Below are positions 46,330 to 55,999 of a DNA stretch of 64,000 bases, piece after piece. Source of the DNA: Propionispira raffinosivorans DSM 20765 (lineage in GTDB: Bacteria; Bacillota; Negativicutes; Selenomonadales; Selenomonadaceae); assembly GCF_000381065.1 (NCBI RefSeq), contig NZ_KB905845.1, forward strand, positions 1-64,000, given 5' to 3'. The position numbers and the translations under genes were made by a program. Under the pieces are notes generated by a model that searched no databases, had not been told where the DNA came from, and worked only from the letters and a program-made list of their open reading frames with translations. How positions within the stretch are numbered: position 1 is the first letter of the stretch; each line of letters opens with the position of its first letter.

Positions 46330-46863
46330 CTAATCCAATTCTTCAACTTTGATATTATGATTTGTATACACACATATATCAGCAGCAATTTCTAATGCTT
46401 CTTGCGCAATTTCAGCTGCTGAAAGCTGTGAATGTTTTACCATTGCTCTTGCTGCCGCCAATGCATAAAATCCGCCGGAACCAATTGCAGTCACACCTCC
46501 ATCAGGCTCAATTACTTCCCCATTACCTGATAAAATAAGCATCGTTTCACTATTAACAACAATCAAAAGAGCTTCCAATTTACGCAGCACACGATCCGTA
46601 CGCCAGTCTTTCGCCAGTTCAACCGCAGCTCGCATCAGATTTCCATTAAATTCTTCCAATTTTGTTTCAAACTTTTCAAACAAGGTAAATGCATCGGCCA
46701 CTGATCCGGCAAAACCTGCCAAAACAGTGCCGTGATAAAGTCGGCGGACCTTTCTTGCATTGGCTTTCATAATAGTATTTTGACCAAAGGTAACTTGCCC
46801 GTCACCAGCTATTGCTGTCTTCCCCTTATGTTTTACAGCAACAATCGTTGTAGCATGAAACAT
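46330..46863 (-). CDS. hslV: HslV (ClpQ) peptidase subunit of the HslUV protease
   Basis: Proteasome-beta-like peptidase, 177 aa. The mature catalytic Thr would be exposed after removal of a short leader (MFHA before TTIVAV). Conserved [37 protein letters not shown] and [26 protein letters not shown] are visible. It is followed by hslU. The codV/xerC gene that precedes it in B. subtilis is missing here. Confidence 0.96.
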   Translation of the reverse strand: MFHATTIVAVKHKGKTAIAGDGQVTFGQNTIMKANARKVRRLYHGTVLAGFAGSVADAFTLFEKFETKLEEFNGNLMRAAVELAKDWRTDRVLRKLEALLIVVNSETMLILSGNGEVIEPDGGVTAIGSGGFYALAAARAMVKHSQLSAAEIAQEALEIAADICVYTNHNIKVEELD

Positions 46864-46909
46864 AAAATCATTCCTCCTATTTCAAGACACAAGTAAAATG
46901 AGCTCCGTT

Positions 46910-48220
46910 TTATAACTGTGTTTTAAAGGCAGCGATAGATTGCAAAGCTCGTTCAGATATCGCCTGTTTTTTAAGTTTTTTATCTTTCATCCGCTCGCCC
47001 AATTCCGGCAGCAAGCCAAAATTGACGTTCATCGGTTGAAAACGCTTCATATCTGCACTTGTAATGTAATGGCAAAGAGCTCCATGTGCTGTTTCCTGAG
47101 GGAAAGCAACCATTGGTTTCCCTTGTATCAAGCGGCAGGCATTTAACCCAGCTACAAGTCCAGAGGCTGCTGATTCAACATATCCTTCAACGCCTGTCAT
47201 CTGCCCGGCAAAAAAAAGCATTGGATTGGTCTTACTTTGCATCGTTGGCAGCAAGACTTGTGGTGAATTTATAAACGTATTACGATGCATGACACCATAA
47301 CGAACAAACTCTGCTGTATCGAGTCCCGGGATCAAACCAAAAACCCTTTTTTGTTCAGGCCATTTCAAATGTGTCTGAAACCCAACAATATTGTAAAGAC
47401 TGGCTGCAGAGTTATCCTGACGAAGCTGCACGACGGCGTGAGGACGCACACCCGTTACCGGATGTTCAAGGCCAACAGGCTTTAAGGGTCCATATAAAAG
47501 AGTATCAATGCCACGACTAGCCATTTCTTCTACCGGCATACAGCCCTCAAAGAAAATTTCTTTTTCAAAGTTTTTCGTCTGTGTTTTTTCTGAATTTACC
47601 AATTCCTGCCAAAAATATTCATATTCTTCTTTATTCATTGGACAGTTTATATAATCATCATCACCTTTGCCATAGCGCGACGCTTTATAAGCTTTATCCA
47701 TATTCAAAGAATCCTTCATAACAATTGGTGCTGCTGCATCATAAAAATAAAGATAGTCCTGCCCTAAAAGCGCAGCAATTTTTTCCGAAAGCGTTGGTGC
47801 TGTAAGCGGACCTGAGGCAATCAAAATAATTGCCTCATCAGTTTGTGGAATATCATTTATTTCTTGGTGAATGACATTAACCAGTGGATGATTCATCAAT
47901 TTTTCGGTAACATACGTACTAAAACCTTCACGGTCAACCGCTAAAGCGCCGCCAGCCGGAACTTTCGTAGCATCCGCTGCTTCTATAATTAATGAGTTCA
48001 TTTGGCGCATTTCTTCTTTTAGCAAACCCACTGCATTTTCAAGCCCGGCCCCACGAAGAGAATTACTGCAAACAAGCTCAGCAAAACCAGCTGTTTTATG
48101 GGCCGGTGTAGATTTTTCAGGACGCATTTCATATAAATCAACTTGTGTACCGCTATTGGCAATCTGCCAGGCAGCTTCGCTGCCGGCGAGACCAGCACCA
48201 ATCACAATTACTTTCTTCAC
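46910..48220 (-). CDS. trmFO: Methylenetetrahydrofolate-tRNA (uracil-5-)-methyltransferase TrmFO
   Basis: Makes m5U54 in tRNA using folate and FAD. 436 aa. The start is GTG ([12 protein letters not shown] follows) with GGAGG 7 nt upstream. The N-terminal FAD motif is [14 protein letters not shown]. Further marks are [39 protein letters not shown] and [23 protein letters not shown]. It lies between topA and hslV, the B. subtilis gid position. Confidence 0.96.
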   Translation of the reverse strand: MKKVIVIGAGLAGSEAAWQIANSGTQVDLYEMRPEKSTPAHKTAGFAELVCSNSLRGAGLENAVGLLKEEMRQMNSLIIEAADATKVPAGGALAVDREGFSTYVTEKLMNHPLVNVIHQEINDIPQTDEAIILIASGPLTAPTLSEKIAALLGQDYLYFYDAAAPIVMKDSLNMDKAYKASRYGKGDDDYINCPMNKEEYEYFWQELVNSEKTQTKNFEKEIFFEGCMPVEEMASRGIDTLLYGPLKPVGLEHPVTGVRPHAVVQLRQDNSAASLYNIVGFQTHLKWPEQKRVFGLIPGLDTAEFVRYGVMHRNTFINSPQVLLPTMQSKTNPMLFFAGQMTGVEGYVESAASGLVAGLNACRLIQGKPMVAFPQETAHGALCHYITSADMKRFQPMNVNFGLLPELGERMKDKKLKKQAISERALQSIAAFKTQL

Positions 48221-48245
48221 TCAGTTTCCTCCATCTGCATAAATG

Positions 48246-50525
48246 TTATTCTTTTGTTTCAATTTTTTTCTTTAGTATCGGCTTCTTATTCGCTGGTTTT
48301 TTCACAGCTGTTTTTTTTGCTTTACTTCTCGTTTTTTTCGGGGCTGCCTTTACAGGCACAGCAGCGGACTCAGGTTCGGTTTTAGCTGCCTCTTTTGCCG
48401 CTGCTTTTTCACGAAGTTTTTCAAGTTCTTTGTTAATTGGATGATCCACGCGGGTTTCACAAGCTTCATTACTGCAATACAGCAATGCCCGACCATTTTT
48501 ATAATGATGTTTCAACATAAATGACGTACAAGTGGGACAAGTCTCTTTCAGCGGCGTATCCCAAGTAACATAATCACAATCAGGATAATTTTTGCAGCCA
48601 AAGAATACACGACCGCGTTTTGTACGACGTTCCACAATATTCCCACCACATTTCGGGCAAGATACACCCATTTCCTTTAATAGTGGTTTTGTATTACGGC
48701 ACTCTGGAAAACCCGGACACGCTAAAAACTTGCCATAACGACCTTGTTTTACAATCAGCATACGACCACATAGTTCACAAGGTATATCCGATACTTCAAC
48801 AGGAAGTTCAACGTGACCAATGGCTTCTTCAGCATGTTCTAATGTTTTGGCAAACGGGCCATAAAATTCCCTTAATAAATGGTTTTTTTCCACTTTTCCT
48901 TCGGCAATTTCATCCAGCTCATTTTCTAGGGTTGCCGTAAATTTTGCATCAACAATAGATTTGAAATATTCTTCCAGCATATCAATCACAACAAAACCTA
49001 GTTCTGTCGGTTCAAATTTCTTTTCCACGCGTACAACATAACCACGTGCTAAAATCGTTTCGATAATCGGCGAATACGTACTTGGGCGGCCAATCTCTTT
49101 TTCTTCCAGAATTTTAACCAGAGATGCTTCATTATAACGTGGTGGTGGTTCAGTAAAATGCTGTTTTGGCAAAACTTCTTGCAGCACAAGCTTCTGATCA
49201 ATTTTCAGTTCTGGTAAAAATACATCCTTGTCTTTCTTTTCTTTACCTTCTGTATAAACTGCCGTAAAGCCTGGGAATATAAGCTGCGATCCCGCTGCCC
49301 TTAGTCCATATTCTCCTGCCTTGATTGCAATTGTCAATGTATCATAAATAGCCGGATTCATTTGACTGGCAATGAAACGTTCCCAAATCAATGTATAAAT
49401 TTTCAGTTGATCTTTGGCTAAATATTTGCTGATTTCAGCTGGTACAAACTCGACGCTTGTTGGCCGAATAGCCTCATGTGCATCCTGCGACTTTTTCCCC
49501 ACCGCATAAACTGGTGGCTTTTCAGGTACATAGTCTATACCAAATTCCTGTTCAATATAGTCTCTAGCTTCTTTTTGCGCAATTTCAGAAATTCGTGTTG
49601 AATCCGTACGCATATACGTGATTAACCCAACCGGACCTTTACGACCGAGATCAATGCCTTCATAAAGCTGCTGCGCCAGCATCATCGTTTTTCTAGATGT
49701 AAAGCCAAGTTTACGCGATGCATCCTGCTGCAGACTACTCGTAATAAACGGTGGTGCCGCTTTACGCTGTCGCTGCCGTTTTTTTATTTCCTGAACACAA
49801 AATGTTTCTTTTTCCAAAGCATCCGTAACAATTGCTGCTTGTTCTTCATTGCCAATTGCCAGTTTTTCACCCTGAGCCGTAATCAATTCCGCATCAAATA
49901 GAACAGATTTAGGTTTTTCGCGAAGCTGAACACCAATTGTCCAATATTCTTCTGATATAAAATTTTGTACTTCTTTTTCGCGGTCGCAGATTAGCTTAAC
50001 CGTTACAGATTGTACACGCCCCGCGCTAAGACCTTTTCTTATCTTACGCCAAAGCAATGGGCTAAGCTTATAGCCAACAATTCGGTCCAGCATTCTTCTT
50101 GCTTGCTGCGCATCAACACGATCTAAATTAATCGGATGCGGGCTTTTTATAGCTTCTTGAATCGCTGGTTTTGTAATTTCATTAAACACAATTCGGCAGG
50201 CTTCATGTTCTTCTATATTCAATATATGTGCCAAATGCCAGGCAATCGCTTCACCTTCACGATCCGGATCGGATGCCAGATATACTTTATCGGCATGTTT
50301 GGCTTCTTTCTTTAATGACTTAATTAAATCACCTTTGCCACGAATATTAATATATTTAGGCATAAAATCATTTTCGACATCAATGCCGAACTGACTTTTC
50401 GGCAAATCACGCAAATGTCCCATGGATGCCCTTACAATATAATTTTTTCCTAAATATTTTTCTATAGTTTTGGCCTTTGCTGGTGATTCAACAACAACCA
50501 GTGTTTTTTCCTGTGATTTACTCAC
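48246..50525 (-). CDS. topA: DNA topoisomerase I
   Basis: Relaxes negative supercoils. 759 aa. It has a Toprim domain (VVESPAKAKTIEKYLG, ASDPDREGEAIAWHL) and the active-site Tyr in GLITYMRTDSTRIS near residue 297. Three C-terminal zinc-ribbon repeats (Cys pairs in CELCGRMLI, CPKCGGNIV and CPTCTSFML; about 585-700) and a Lys/Ala-rich tail follow. The GTG start overlaps the dprA stop by 2 nt, behind AAGGAGG, so dprA and topA are translationally coupled. Confidence 0.97.
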   Translation of the reverse strand: MSKSQEKTLVVVESPAKAKTIEKYLGKNYIVRASMGHLRDLPKSQFGIDVENDFMPKYINIRGKGDLIKSLKKEAKHADKVYLASDPDREGEAIAWHLAHILNIEEHEACRIVFNEITKPAIQEAIKSPHPINLDRVDAQQARRMLDRIVGYKLSPLLWRKIRKGLSAGRVQSVTVKLICDREKEVQNFISEEYWTIGVQLREKPKSVLFDAELITAQGEKLAIGNEEQAAIVTDALEKETFCVQEIKKRQRQRKAAPPFITSSLQQDASRKLGFTSRKTMMLAQQLYEGIDLGRKGPVGLITYMRTDSTRISEIAQKEARDYIEQEFGIDYVPEKPPVYAVGKKSQDAHEAIRPTSVEFVPAEISKYLAKDQLKIYTLIWERFIASQMNPAIYDTLTIAIKAGEYGLRAAGSQLIFPGFTAVYTEGKEKKDKDVFLPELKIDQKLVLQEVLPKQHFTEPPPRYNEASLVKILEEKEIGRPSTYSPIIETILARGYVVRVEKKFEPTELGFVVIDMLEEYFKSIVDAKFTATLENELDEIAEGKVEKNHLLREFYGPFAKTLEHAEEAIGHVELPVEVSDIPCELCGRMLIVKQGRYGKFLACPGFPECRNTKPLLKEMGVSCPKCGGNIVERRTKRGRVFFGCKNYPDCDYVTWDTPLKETCPTCTSFMLKHHYKNGRALLYCSNEACETRVDHPINKELEKLREKAAAKEAAKTEPESAAVPVKAAPKKTRSKAKKTAVKKPANKKPILKKKIETKE

Positions 50526-51622
50526 AAAACGCCCTCCTTAACAGCACGAACATAACAATGCGGGGCGTGCTCTACCACTAAACCACGCAATTCCATTTGT
50601 AATAATATACAAGTGATATTAGATGCATCACTTCTTGATTTTAAAATAATTTCATCAATTGACAATGGCTGATCATATGATAAGTTTTCATAAACAACCT
50701 TTTCTTCCTTTGATAAATTTATCACATTCTTATCTATATTACATTTCGATTCATTCCATGAATATTCTTCCAAAACATCTTTCGCACAAGAAACAAGTTT
50801 CGCCCCTTGTTGAATCAGCTTGTGGCAGCCTTTGCTTTGCTCAGAATAAATACTCCCCGGCACGGCAAATACATCCCGTCCTTCACTAAGTGCCATTTCG
50901 GCTGTAATCAGTGAACCGCTTTTAATTGCCGCTTCAACGACGATAACACCCCTGGACAAGCCGCTGATAATACGGTTTCTAGCCGGAAAAAACTTAGCAT
51001 TCGGAGTCGTTCCCGGTGGATATTCAGATACAACTAGACCCGATTCCACAATTTCTTCTAATAAATGTTTATTTTCTATTGGATAAGCGACATCAACACC
51101 GCAGCCTAATACGGCAATTGTCCGCCCTTTTTTCAATGCACCTATATGCGCTGCCGTATCAATACCGCGCGCTGCACCACTTATTATTTCTATACCCGTC
51201 TCAGCCAGATCACCAGCTAGATTTTCTGCCGCAGCTTTGCCATATGCAGAAGTTTTTCGTGAACCAACAATTGCAACTCTTTGTTTTTCTCCAGACAGTA
51301 TGCCTCGATAAAATAAAACAGAAGGTGGATTAAATATATTTTTTAATAGTTCTGGATATTCTGCATCTAGGTATGTACACAATTTTATTTTTTTCTTGCG
51401 CCATTTTTCCGCCAGCAGATCTATATCGATTGGATTTTTCTTAAACTCGCAAAAATTTTCATAACTGCCACGATCCAAACATTTGCTCTGCCATACATCT
51501 TGCACCGAACTTTTCCAAATCGTTTCTCCATTGCCAAAATAAGAAACCAGTCTGCGCAAACGCGCATTACCTATCCCGGGTATCATCTGTAACATCGCCA
51601 AAAACATTTTTTCCAAGCTCAT
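50522..51622 (-). CDS. dprA: DNA processing protein DprA (Smf)
   Basis: Protects incoming single-stranded DNA and loads RecA during natural transformation. 366 aa. An N-terminal helix-hairpin-helix/SAM-like region (about 1-60) leads. The Rossmann core (about 75-285) shows VAIVGSRKTSAYGKAAA, SGAARGIDTAAHIGAL, AVLGCGVDVAYPIEN and FPARNRIISGLSRGVIVVEA. A C-terminal winged helix (about 300-366) closes it. It heads the topA operon with a good promoter upstream. Confidence 0.96.
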   Translation of the reverse strand: MSLEKMFLAMLQMIPGIGNARLRRLVSYFGNGETIWKSSVQDVWQSKCLDRGSYENFCEFKKNPIDIDLLAEKWRKKKIKLCTYLDAEYPELLKNIFNPPSVLFYRGILSGEKQRVAIVGSRKTSAYGKAAAENLAGDLAETGIEIISGAARGIDTAAHIGALKKGRTIAVLGCGVDVAYPIENKHLLEEIVESGLVVSEYPPGTTPNAKFFPARNRIISGLSRGVIVVEAAIKSGSLITAEMALSEGRDVFAVPGSIYSEQSKGCHKLIQQGAKLVSCAKDVLEEYSWNESKCNIDKNVINLSKEEKVVYENLSYDQPLSIDEIILKSRSDASNITCILLQMELRGLVVEHAPHCYVRAVKEGVL

Positions 51623-51684
51623 CGCCGCCCAGCAATATTTTTACACTACATTTATTTACCCACTAAAATTTATGGCATTATCTT

Positions 51685-51713
51685 ATAATACAAAGAACTT
51701 GCATAATTTGCAA
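51685..51713 (-). promoter_or_regulatory. Sigma-A promoter for the dprA-topA operon
   Basis: -35 TTGCAA, 17-bp spacer, -10 TATTAT, about 60 nt upstream of dprA. The remainder of the folK-dprA gap is AT-rich; a second weaker match (TTAACA-17-AATAAT) lies further upstream. Confidence 0.55.
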
Positions 51714-51814
51714 CACACGAATTGATATTTTTTCATTAATTTTCATATTATAATTGCATTATTGTCTATTCTGAATCTTTTGTTAAATTTTTTTGCTTAA
51801 ATATAAAATAAAAC

Positions 51815-51870
51815 AAAAGTACTCTTTTTTCTTTAGTGATTCTTATTTTTTAAGAAAAAAGAGTACTTTT
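51815..51870 (-). terminator. Terminator after folK
   Basis: Perfect 19-bp arms (AAAAGTACTCTTTTTTCTT and its complement) with an 18-nt loop, followed by TTTTGTTTTATTTT on the minus strand. Confidence 0.9.
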
Positions 51871-51888
51871 ATAAATTTATCGGGAAAC

Positions 51889-52374
51889 TTATAAGACTTC
51901 TGCTTTATAGATTTTTACTTCACCATGATCTTTGCACCTCAGCAATAAATCTGTCGCTGTAAAATTATCTAAAATTATACTTTGACTAATTTCAGCCAAA
52001 GGAACCAAGACAAATCGCCGCTCGGCTAAAAAAGGATGCGGTAAAATCAAATCTGCTGTATTTAGTATAATACCGTCGTAACTCAGTAAATCTATATCAA
52101 TATTTCTAGGACCCCAATGGATTATTCGCTCACGCCCCATTTGTGCTTCTATTTCTTGACAAATGGTCAAAATTTCCCGTGGTGACAAACGACTGTCAAT
52201 TTGAACAACCGCATTCAAAAAAGATGCCTGTTCAACATAACCAACCGGTTCCGTCTCGTACAAGGATGAACTGTGTACAACTGTAACATTGGGATTTTGA
52301 GACAAATTTCGAATTGCCGTCTTAATATTCTCTTCTCGATTTCCAACGTTAGAACCCAATCCTAAAAAAATCAT
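51889..52374 (-). CDS. folK: 2-amino-4-hydroxy-6-hydroxymethyldihydropteridine diphosphokinase
   Basis: Pyrophosphorylates the pterin precursor of folate. 161 aa. Family motifs: FLGLGSNVGNREENI at the N-terminus, GRERIIHWGPRNIDIDLLSYD in the middle, and LPHPFLAERRFVLVPLAEI near the end. It is the third gene of folP-folB-folK, starting directly after folB. Confidence 0.96.
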   Translation of the reverse strand: MIFLGLGSNVGNREENIKTAIRNLSQNPNVTVVHSSSLYETEPVGYVEQASFLNAVVQIDSRLSPREILTICQEIEAQMGRERIIHWGPRNIDIDLLSYDGIILNTADLILPHPFLAERRFVLVPLAEISQSIILDNFTATDLLLRCKDHGEVKIYKAEVL

Positions 52375-52737
52375 TTATTTACGGCTCCGCGTCGTTTCTA
52401 CTTGAACAAAATCAATTGGACCTGATATTGGAACAGATGGTTTTCGCACACGTGTTGTCACTGAACTAACCACCGAATAGACTTTTAATATTTCATCATC
52501 AATATGCCCTGTTAATGCTTCCAATAATTGAAATCGTTTATTTTCAACTATTTCTTTGACAAACTGATATACCGACGCATAATCTACGGCATCTTTTAAA
52601 TCATCAGTTAACGAAGCTTTATCGTTTTCTGTCGTCATTTCCACATCAAAATAAAATTTTTGTCCTTGTTCTCTTTCATATTCATATACCCCATGGAACC
52701 CATAAAACATAAGATTATTCATTAATATTTTTGTCAT
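52375..52737 (-). CDS. folB: Dihydroneopterin aldolase
   Basis: Cleaves dihydroneopterin in folate synthesis. 120 aa. Motifs: MFYGFHGVYEYEREQGQKFYFDVEM with the substrate-binding region, DYASVYQFVKEIV with the conserved Tyr, and the later LEALTGHIDDEIL. Its ATG overlaps the folP stop (TAATG) behind AAGGAGTG, so it is coupled to folP. Confidence 0.95.
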   Translation of the reverse strand: MTKILMNNLMFYGFHGVYEYEREQGQKFYFDVEMTTENDKASLTDDLKDAVDYASVYQFVKEIVENKRFQLLEALTGHIDDEILKVYSVVSSVTTRVRKPSVPISGPIDFVQVETTRSRK

Positions 52738-53945
52738 TATATTTCACTCCTTATCATTGCATCCATCATCATCAAAGTACGTTTCACAGCTTTGACATCG
52801 TGAACTCTATGGATTTGCACACCCTTGATTTTAGCAAGCGCCGAAGCAGCAATCGTTCCCTCAAGACGTTCATTGACAGGTAAATCCAAAACATGTCCAA
52901 TAAATTTTTTTCGCGAAACTCCTAGCAGTATTGGACAGTTTAATTTTTTGAATTGATCTAGATGACCCATGATTTCAATATTGTCTTCAACTGTTTTAGC
53001 AAAACCAATGCCAGGATCAATGATTATATTTTCGCCCTTAATTCCTTTTTCTATACCAATTGCAATACTCCTGCTTAAAAATTGCTGGATATCAGCCATT
53101 ACACCCATTGGATAAGAATTTTCCGCTTTATTATGCATAACAATAACCGGAACATCGTATTTTGCCACAACAGAAGACATTGAAACATCTTGTTGCAGTC
53201 CCCAAATATCATTGATTATATGCGCCCCCATGGCAAGAGCTGCTTCTGCTACTTCTGCTTTGTAGGTATCAATCGACACAGGTACACTGCAATGCGGTAA
53301 AATTTTTTGCAAAAAAGGCAAAAGACGTTCCTGCTCTTTTACCGCTGAAATCTTTTGTCCACCATCATAAGGCCGAGTTGATTCAGCGCCAATATCAATG
53401 ATATCAGCTCCATCCGCTTGCATATTTTCGACATGTTGAATCGCTGCATCAATTTTATTATAGGAACCACCATCTGAAAAAGAATCTGGCGTAAGATTCA
53501 AGATTCCCATGACGAGACTTGTCTCACCATCTAAAACCAACTGCCGATCTTTCCATGAATAAATACGTTTTGGTAAGGTATTGGCATTTTTTAAAATATT
53601 TTCTATTTTTTCACCAATCTGTTTAAGACCCCATGGCTGCATTTTCAATTGAATAAGTGCCTGCTTATACTGCTTTAAAGTTGCCATAATCAGCACGGAC
53701 GTATACTCCTGACTTAAATCCGCAGAATGGCCAGACACTGCCACATCGCCGCCTTTCCCCAAAAAAGTCTGCTTTAATATATTAGCCGCCTTGCATTTCA
53801 TTTTTTCAATCTTAATTATTTTAAAAACGGCTTTATCCTGCATAAGTTTTACTCCTGCAGGATCGCAGTCAATCTTTTTCAACTCAGTAACAGCCTGCTT
53901 CAAACTACATATTTCTAAAATATTAATTTGTATATTTTCCACCAA
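52737..53945 (-). CDS. folP: Dihydropteroate synthase with N-terminal extension
   Basis: Joins the pterin to p-aminobenzoate; the sulfonamide target. 402 aa, while B. subtilis FolP is 285. The catalytic TIM barrel occupies about 130-402 (MGILNLTPDSFSDGG, DIGAESTRPYDGG, NDIWGLQ, IIDPGIGFAKT, GVSRKKFIGHVL). The first about 125 residues form an additional domain of unknown function, seen in some clostridial-type enzymes. Start: TTG (53945) or GTG (53942), both behind GGGGGAG. It heads the operon and lies divergent to pncB. Confidence 0.93.
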   Translation of the reverse strand: MVENIQINILEICSLKQAVTELKKIDCDPAGVKLMQDKAVFKIIKIEKMKCKAANILKQTFLGKGGDVAVSGHSADLSQEYTSVLIMATLKQYKQALIQLKMQPWGLKQIGEKIENILKNANTLPKRIYSWKDRQLVLDGETSLVMGILNLTPDSFSDGGSYNKIDAAIQHVENMQADGADIIDIGAESTRPYDGGQKISAVKEQERLLPFLQKILPHCSVPVSIDTYKAEVAEAALAMGAHIINDIWGLQQDVSMSSVVAKYDVPVIVMHNKAENSYPMGVMADIQQFLSRSIAIGIEKGIKGENIIIDPGIGFAKTVEDNIEIMGHLDQFKKLNCPILLGVSRKKFIGHVLDLPVNERLEGTIAASALAKIKGVQIHRVHDVKAVKRTLMMMDAMIRSEI

Positions 53946-54061
53946 TTTCGCTCCCCCTATTGCTACTCAATACACTTTTATTGTATCATAACTAGGATAC
54001 ATAATTAAATCTTTGCAAATCAAATATATTTACGCATATCATTTCCAGGAGGAATTTTAAA

Positions 54062-55114
54062 ATGAAAAAAAGATTAGATCCAAACTCATTCGATTTCCCT
54101 GTCGAAAAAATCCGCAGTGGATTCTACAGCGATATTTATTTTTTACGAACACAGGAAATCTTAAATCAAGCCAATCATCACCCTCGTGTTACGGTGCAGA
54201 TTTTCCAGCGTGATTATGCCACCTTGTGCGGTATAGATGAGGCAATCGCTATCATTAAACGTTGTGCGTATCACCCTGAAAAACTCACAATCAAAGCCCT
54301 GCATGACGGCGATCAAATCGTTCCATGGGAAACAGTTATGACCATTGAAGGTGATCTTGCTGATTTCTCCCATCTTGAAACAGTTTATCTGGGCACACTA
54401 GCCAGGCAAACAAAGGTAGCAACCAATACCAGACGTACCGTCGAGGCATCTAACGGAAAGCCAGTTTTATTTTTTCCATCAAGATTCGATCATTATGCAG
54501 TCCAAGAATCAGATGGCTATGCTGCTAAAATTGGTGGCATGAGCGGCATTTCCACACCTGCCAATGCCGTTTCCTGGGGTATCGAAGCCGCCGGAACGAT
54601 TCCACATTCTCTCATTGCTGCTTGTGGTGGCGATACCTTAAAAGCAACACGTGCTTTTGATAAATATATGGATCCAAATATCAGCCGCGTTGCACTTGTT
54701 GACTTTAATAATGACTGTGTCAATACAAGTCTTGCTGTCGCCAGAGAACTAGGCGATAAACTTTATGGCGTGCGTTTAGATACATCCGATAAAATGGTCG
54801 ATGTTTCCTTGATCGGACAAATGGGACACTTTAAACCAACTGGCGTGAACGAACAGCTTGTGCGTAATGTTCGTGAAGCACTTGATAAAGAAGGATTTCA
54901 ACACGTGAAAATCATGGTTTCCGGTGGGTTTAACCCCGAACGGATTCGTATGTTTGAAGAAAAAAATGTACCGGTTGATGTCTATGCTGTTGGCAGCAGT
55001 ATCTTTGCTACCAGCGTTGACTTTACCGCTGATATTGTTTTAGTCGATGGCAAGCCATGTGCTAAAGCTGGTCGTCATTTTATTTTAAATCCACGATTGG
55101 AATTTGTGGAGTAA
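54062..55114 (+). CDS. pncB: Nicotinate phosphoribosyltransferase
   Basis: Converts nicotinate and PRPP to nicotinate mononucleotide for NAD salvage. 350 aa, the compact type. Motifs: IRSGFYSDIYFLRTQEIL, LGTLARQTKVATNTRR, SRFDHYAVQESDGYAAKIGGMSG, GVRLDTSDK and KIMVSGGFNPERIRMFEE. The ribosome site CCAGGAGG is 9 nt upstream. One of only two plus-strand genes in the window, followed by a tiny ORF and a bidirectional terminator. Confidence 0.94.
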   Translation: MKKRLDPNSFDFPVEKIRSGFYSDIYFLRTQEILNQANHHPRVTVQIFQRDYATLCGIDEAIAIIKRCAYHPEKLTIKALHDGDQIVPWETVMTIEGDLADFSHLETVYLGTLARQTKVATNTRRTVEASNGKPVLFFPSRFDHYAVQESDGYAAKIGGMSGISTPANAVSWGIEAAGTIPHSLIAACGGDTLKATRAFDKYMDPNISRVALVDFNNDCVNTSLAVARELGDKLYGVRLDTSDKMVDVSLIGQMGHFKPTGVNEQLVRNVREALDKEGFQHVKIMVSGGFNPERIRMFEEKNVPVDVYAVGSSIFATSVDFTADIVLVDGKPCAKAGRHFILNPRLEFVE

Positions 55115-55138
55115 ATTTTCTAAAGGAGGCTCTTATAG

Positions 55139-55228
55139 ATGGAAATTTCTCTTGGTGATATATTTCTGTTTTTTTTAATTGTACTTGTATTTACCTATTC
55201 TTTTTGGGATACAATTTTTACAAATTAA
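55139..55228 (+). CDS. Hypothetical 29-aa single-span membrane peptide
   Basis: ATG preceded by AAAGGAGG 9 nt upstream, one of the best ribosome sites in the window, 24 nt after pncB. The peptide (MEISLGDIFLFFLIVL...) is one membrane helix of about 18 residues with a short acidic N-terminus and an aromatic C-terminus (YSFWDTIFTN). It ends just before the terminator, so it is very likely co-transcribed with pncB. It was too short for routine gene calling. Function unknown; a pncB-linked membrane peptide or a leader-type small protein are possible. Confidence 0.6.
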   Translation: MEISLGDIFLFFLIVLVFTYSFWDTIFTN

Positions 55229-55242
55229 GAACAATGTGCCTC

Positions 55243-55280
55243 AAAAAGCACCGCACCATTTATGGCTGCGGTGCTTTTTT
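55243..55280. terminator. Bidirectional terminator between pncB unit and NlpC/P60 gene
   Basis: Arms AAAAAGCACCGCA / TGCGGTGCTTTTT are perfect over 13 bp with an 11-nt loop and T runs on either strand. It serves the two convergent genes. Confidence 0.93.
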
Positions 55281-55318
55281 GCATAAAAAAAGAGGAGACA
55301 ACTGTCTCCTCACAACAA

Positions 55319-55981
55319 TCAAAGCACTCGACGTGCCCCAACATAACATGAACTCCAATAGGAACTCGACAAAGAATCAACCGCAACACCACGACTGGAA
55401 GATGCATTGATGAAATTTCCATTCCCAAGATATATGCCAACATGGGAAACCCCGTAGTCATATGTAGAAAAAAACACCAAATCTCCTGGTATCAGATCAC
55501 CATACGAAACTGGACTGCCAACTTCATATTGTGCGTCTGCTGTGCGTGGTAAAGAAATACCGGCATTAGCAAAAACATAACTCACATAGCCCGAACAATC
55601 AAAACCATTTGGTGAAGTTCCCCCAAAAACATAAGGAACCCCCACATATTGCAGTGATGATTGAATCACGCGACGTGAAATGTAGTTTGATCCACGGCTG
55701 ACTTCTGGAATGGAACGCCCCATCAACGCACGATATGTTGAATCTCCGACAAGTCCATCCACAGACAAACCTCTAGATCGCTGAAATTCTTTGATCGCGG
55801 CTGCTGTAGCTGGTCCAAAAGCACCATCCGCTACTACATCATAACCTAAATTTGCTAATTCCCCTTGGATTCCTGCTACCTCATCGCCCTGGTCACCAAC
55901 GCGAAATGCGGATGCATTTGCAATCGAAAACCAGCACACCATCACTAAAGACAGCATTAAAATACGTAACACTTTACTCAA
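55319..55981 (-). CDS. Exported NlpC/P60 peptidoglycan endopeptidase with PG-binding domain
   Basis: Cuts peptidoglycan stem peptides outside the membrane. 220 aa from a TTG start behind AGGAG. A signal peptide spans about 1-25, then a peptidoglycan_binding_1 domain (about 30-92; GDQGDEVAGIQGELANLGYD, GAFGPATAAAIKEFQRSRGL). The NlpC/P60 domain (about 105-220) has Cys in NGFDCSGYVSYVF and His in YGVSHVGIYLGNG. A c-di-AMP riboswitch upstream fits: such switches often control wall hydrolases. Confidence 0.95.
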   Translation of the reverse strand: MSKVLRILMLSLVMVCWFSIANASAFRVGDQGDEVAGIQGELANLGYDVVADGAFGPATAAAIKEFQRSRGLSVDGLVGDSTYRALMGRSIPEVSRGSNYISRRVIQSSLQYVGVPYVFGGTSPNGFDCSGYVSYVFANAGISLPRTADAQYEVGSPVSYGDLIPGDLVFFSTYDYGVSHVGIYLGNGNFINASSSRGVAVDSLSSSYWSSCYVGARRVL

Positions 55982-55999
55982 AAGGTCACTCCTCTCTTA

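Noticed and set aside
46317..46388. Hydrophobic N-terminal extension of HslU
   Set aside because: It overlaps hslV in another frame; a TTG with a good ribosome site gives the normal 461-aa protein.
55225..55461. Minus-strand 78-codon ORF overlapping the NlpC/P60 gene end
   Set aside because: It crosses the bidirectional terminator and lies in another frame of a solid gene.
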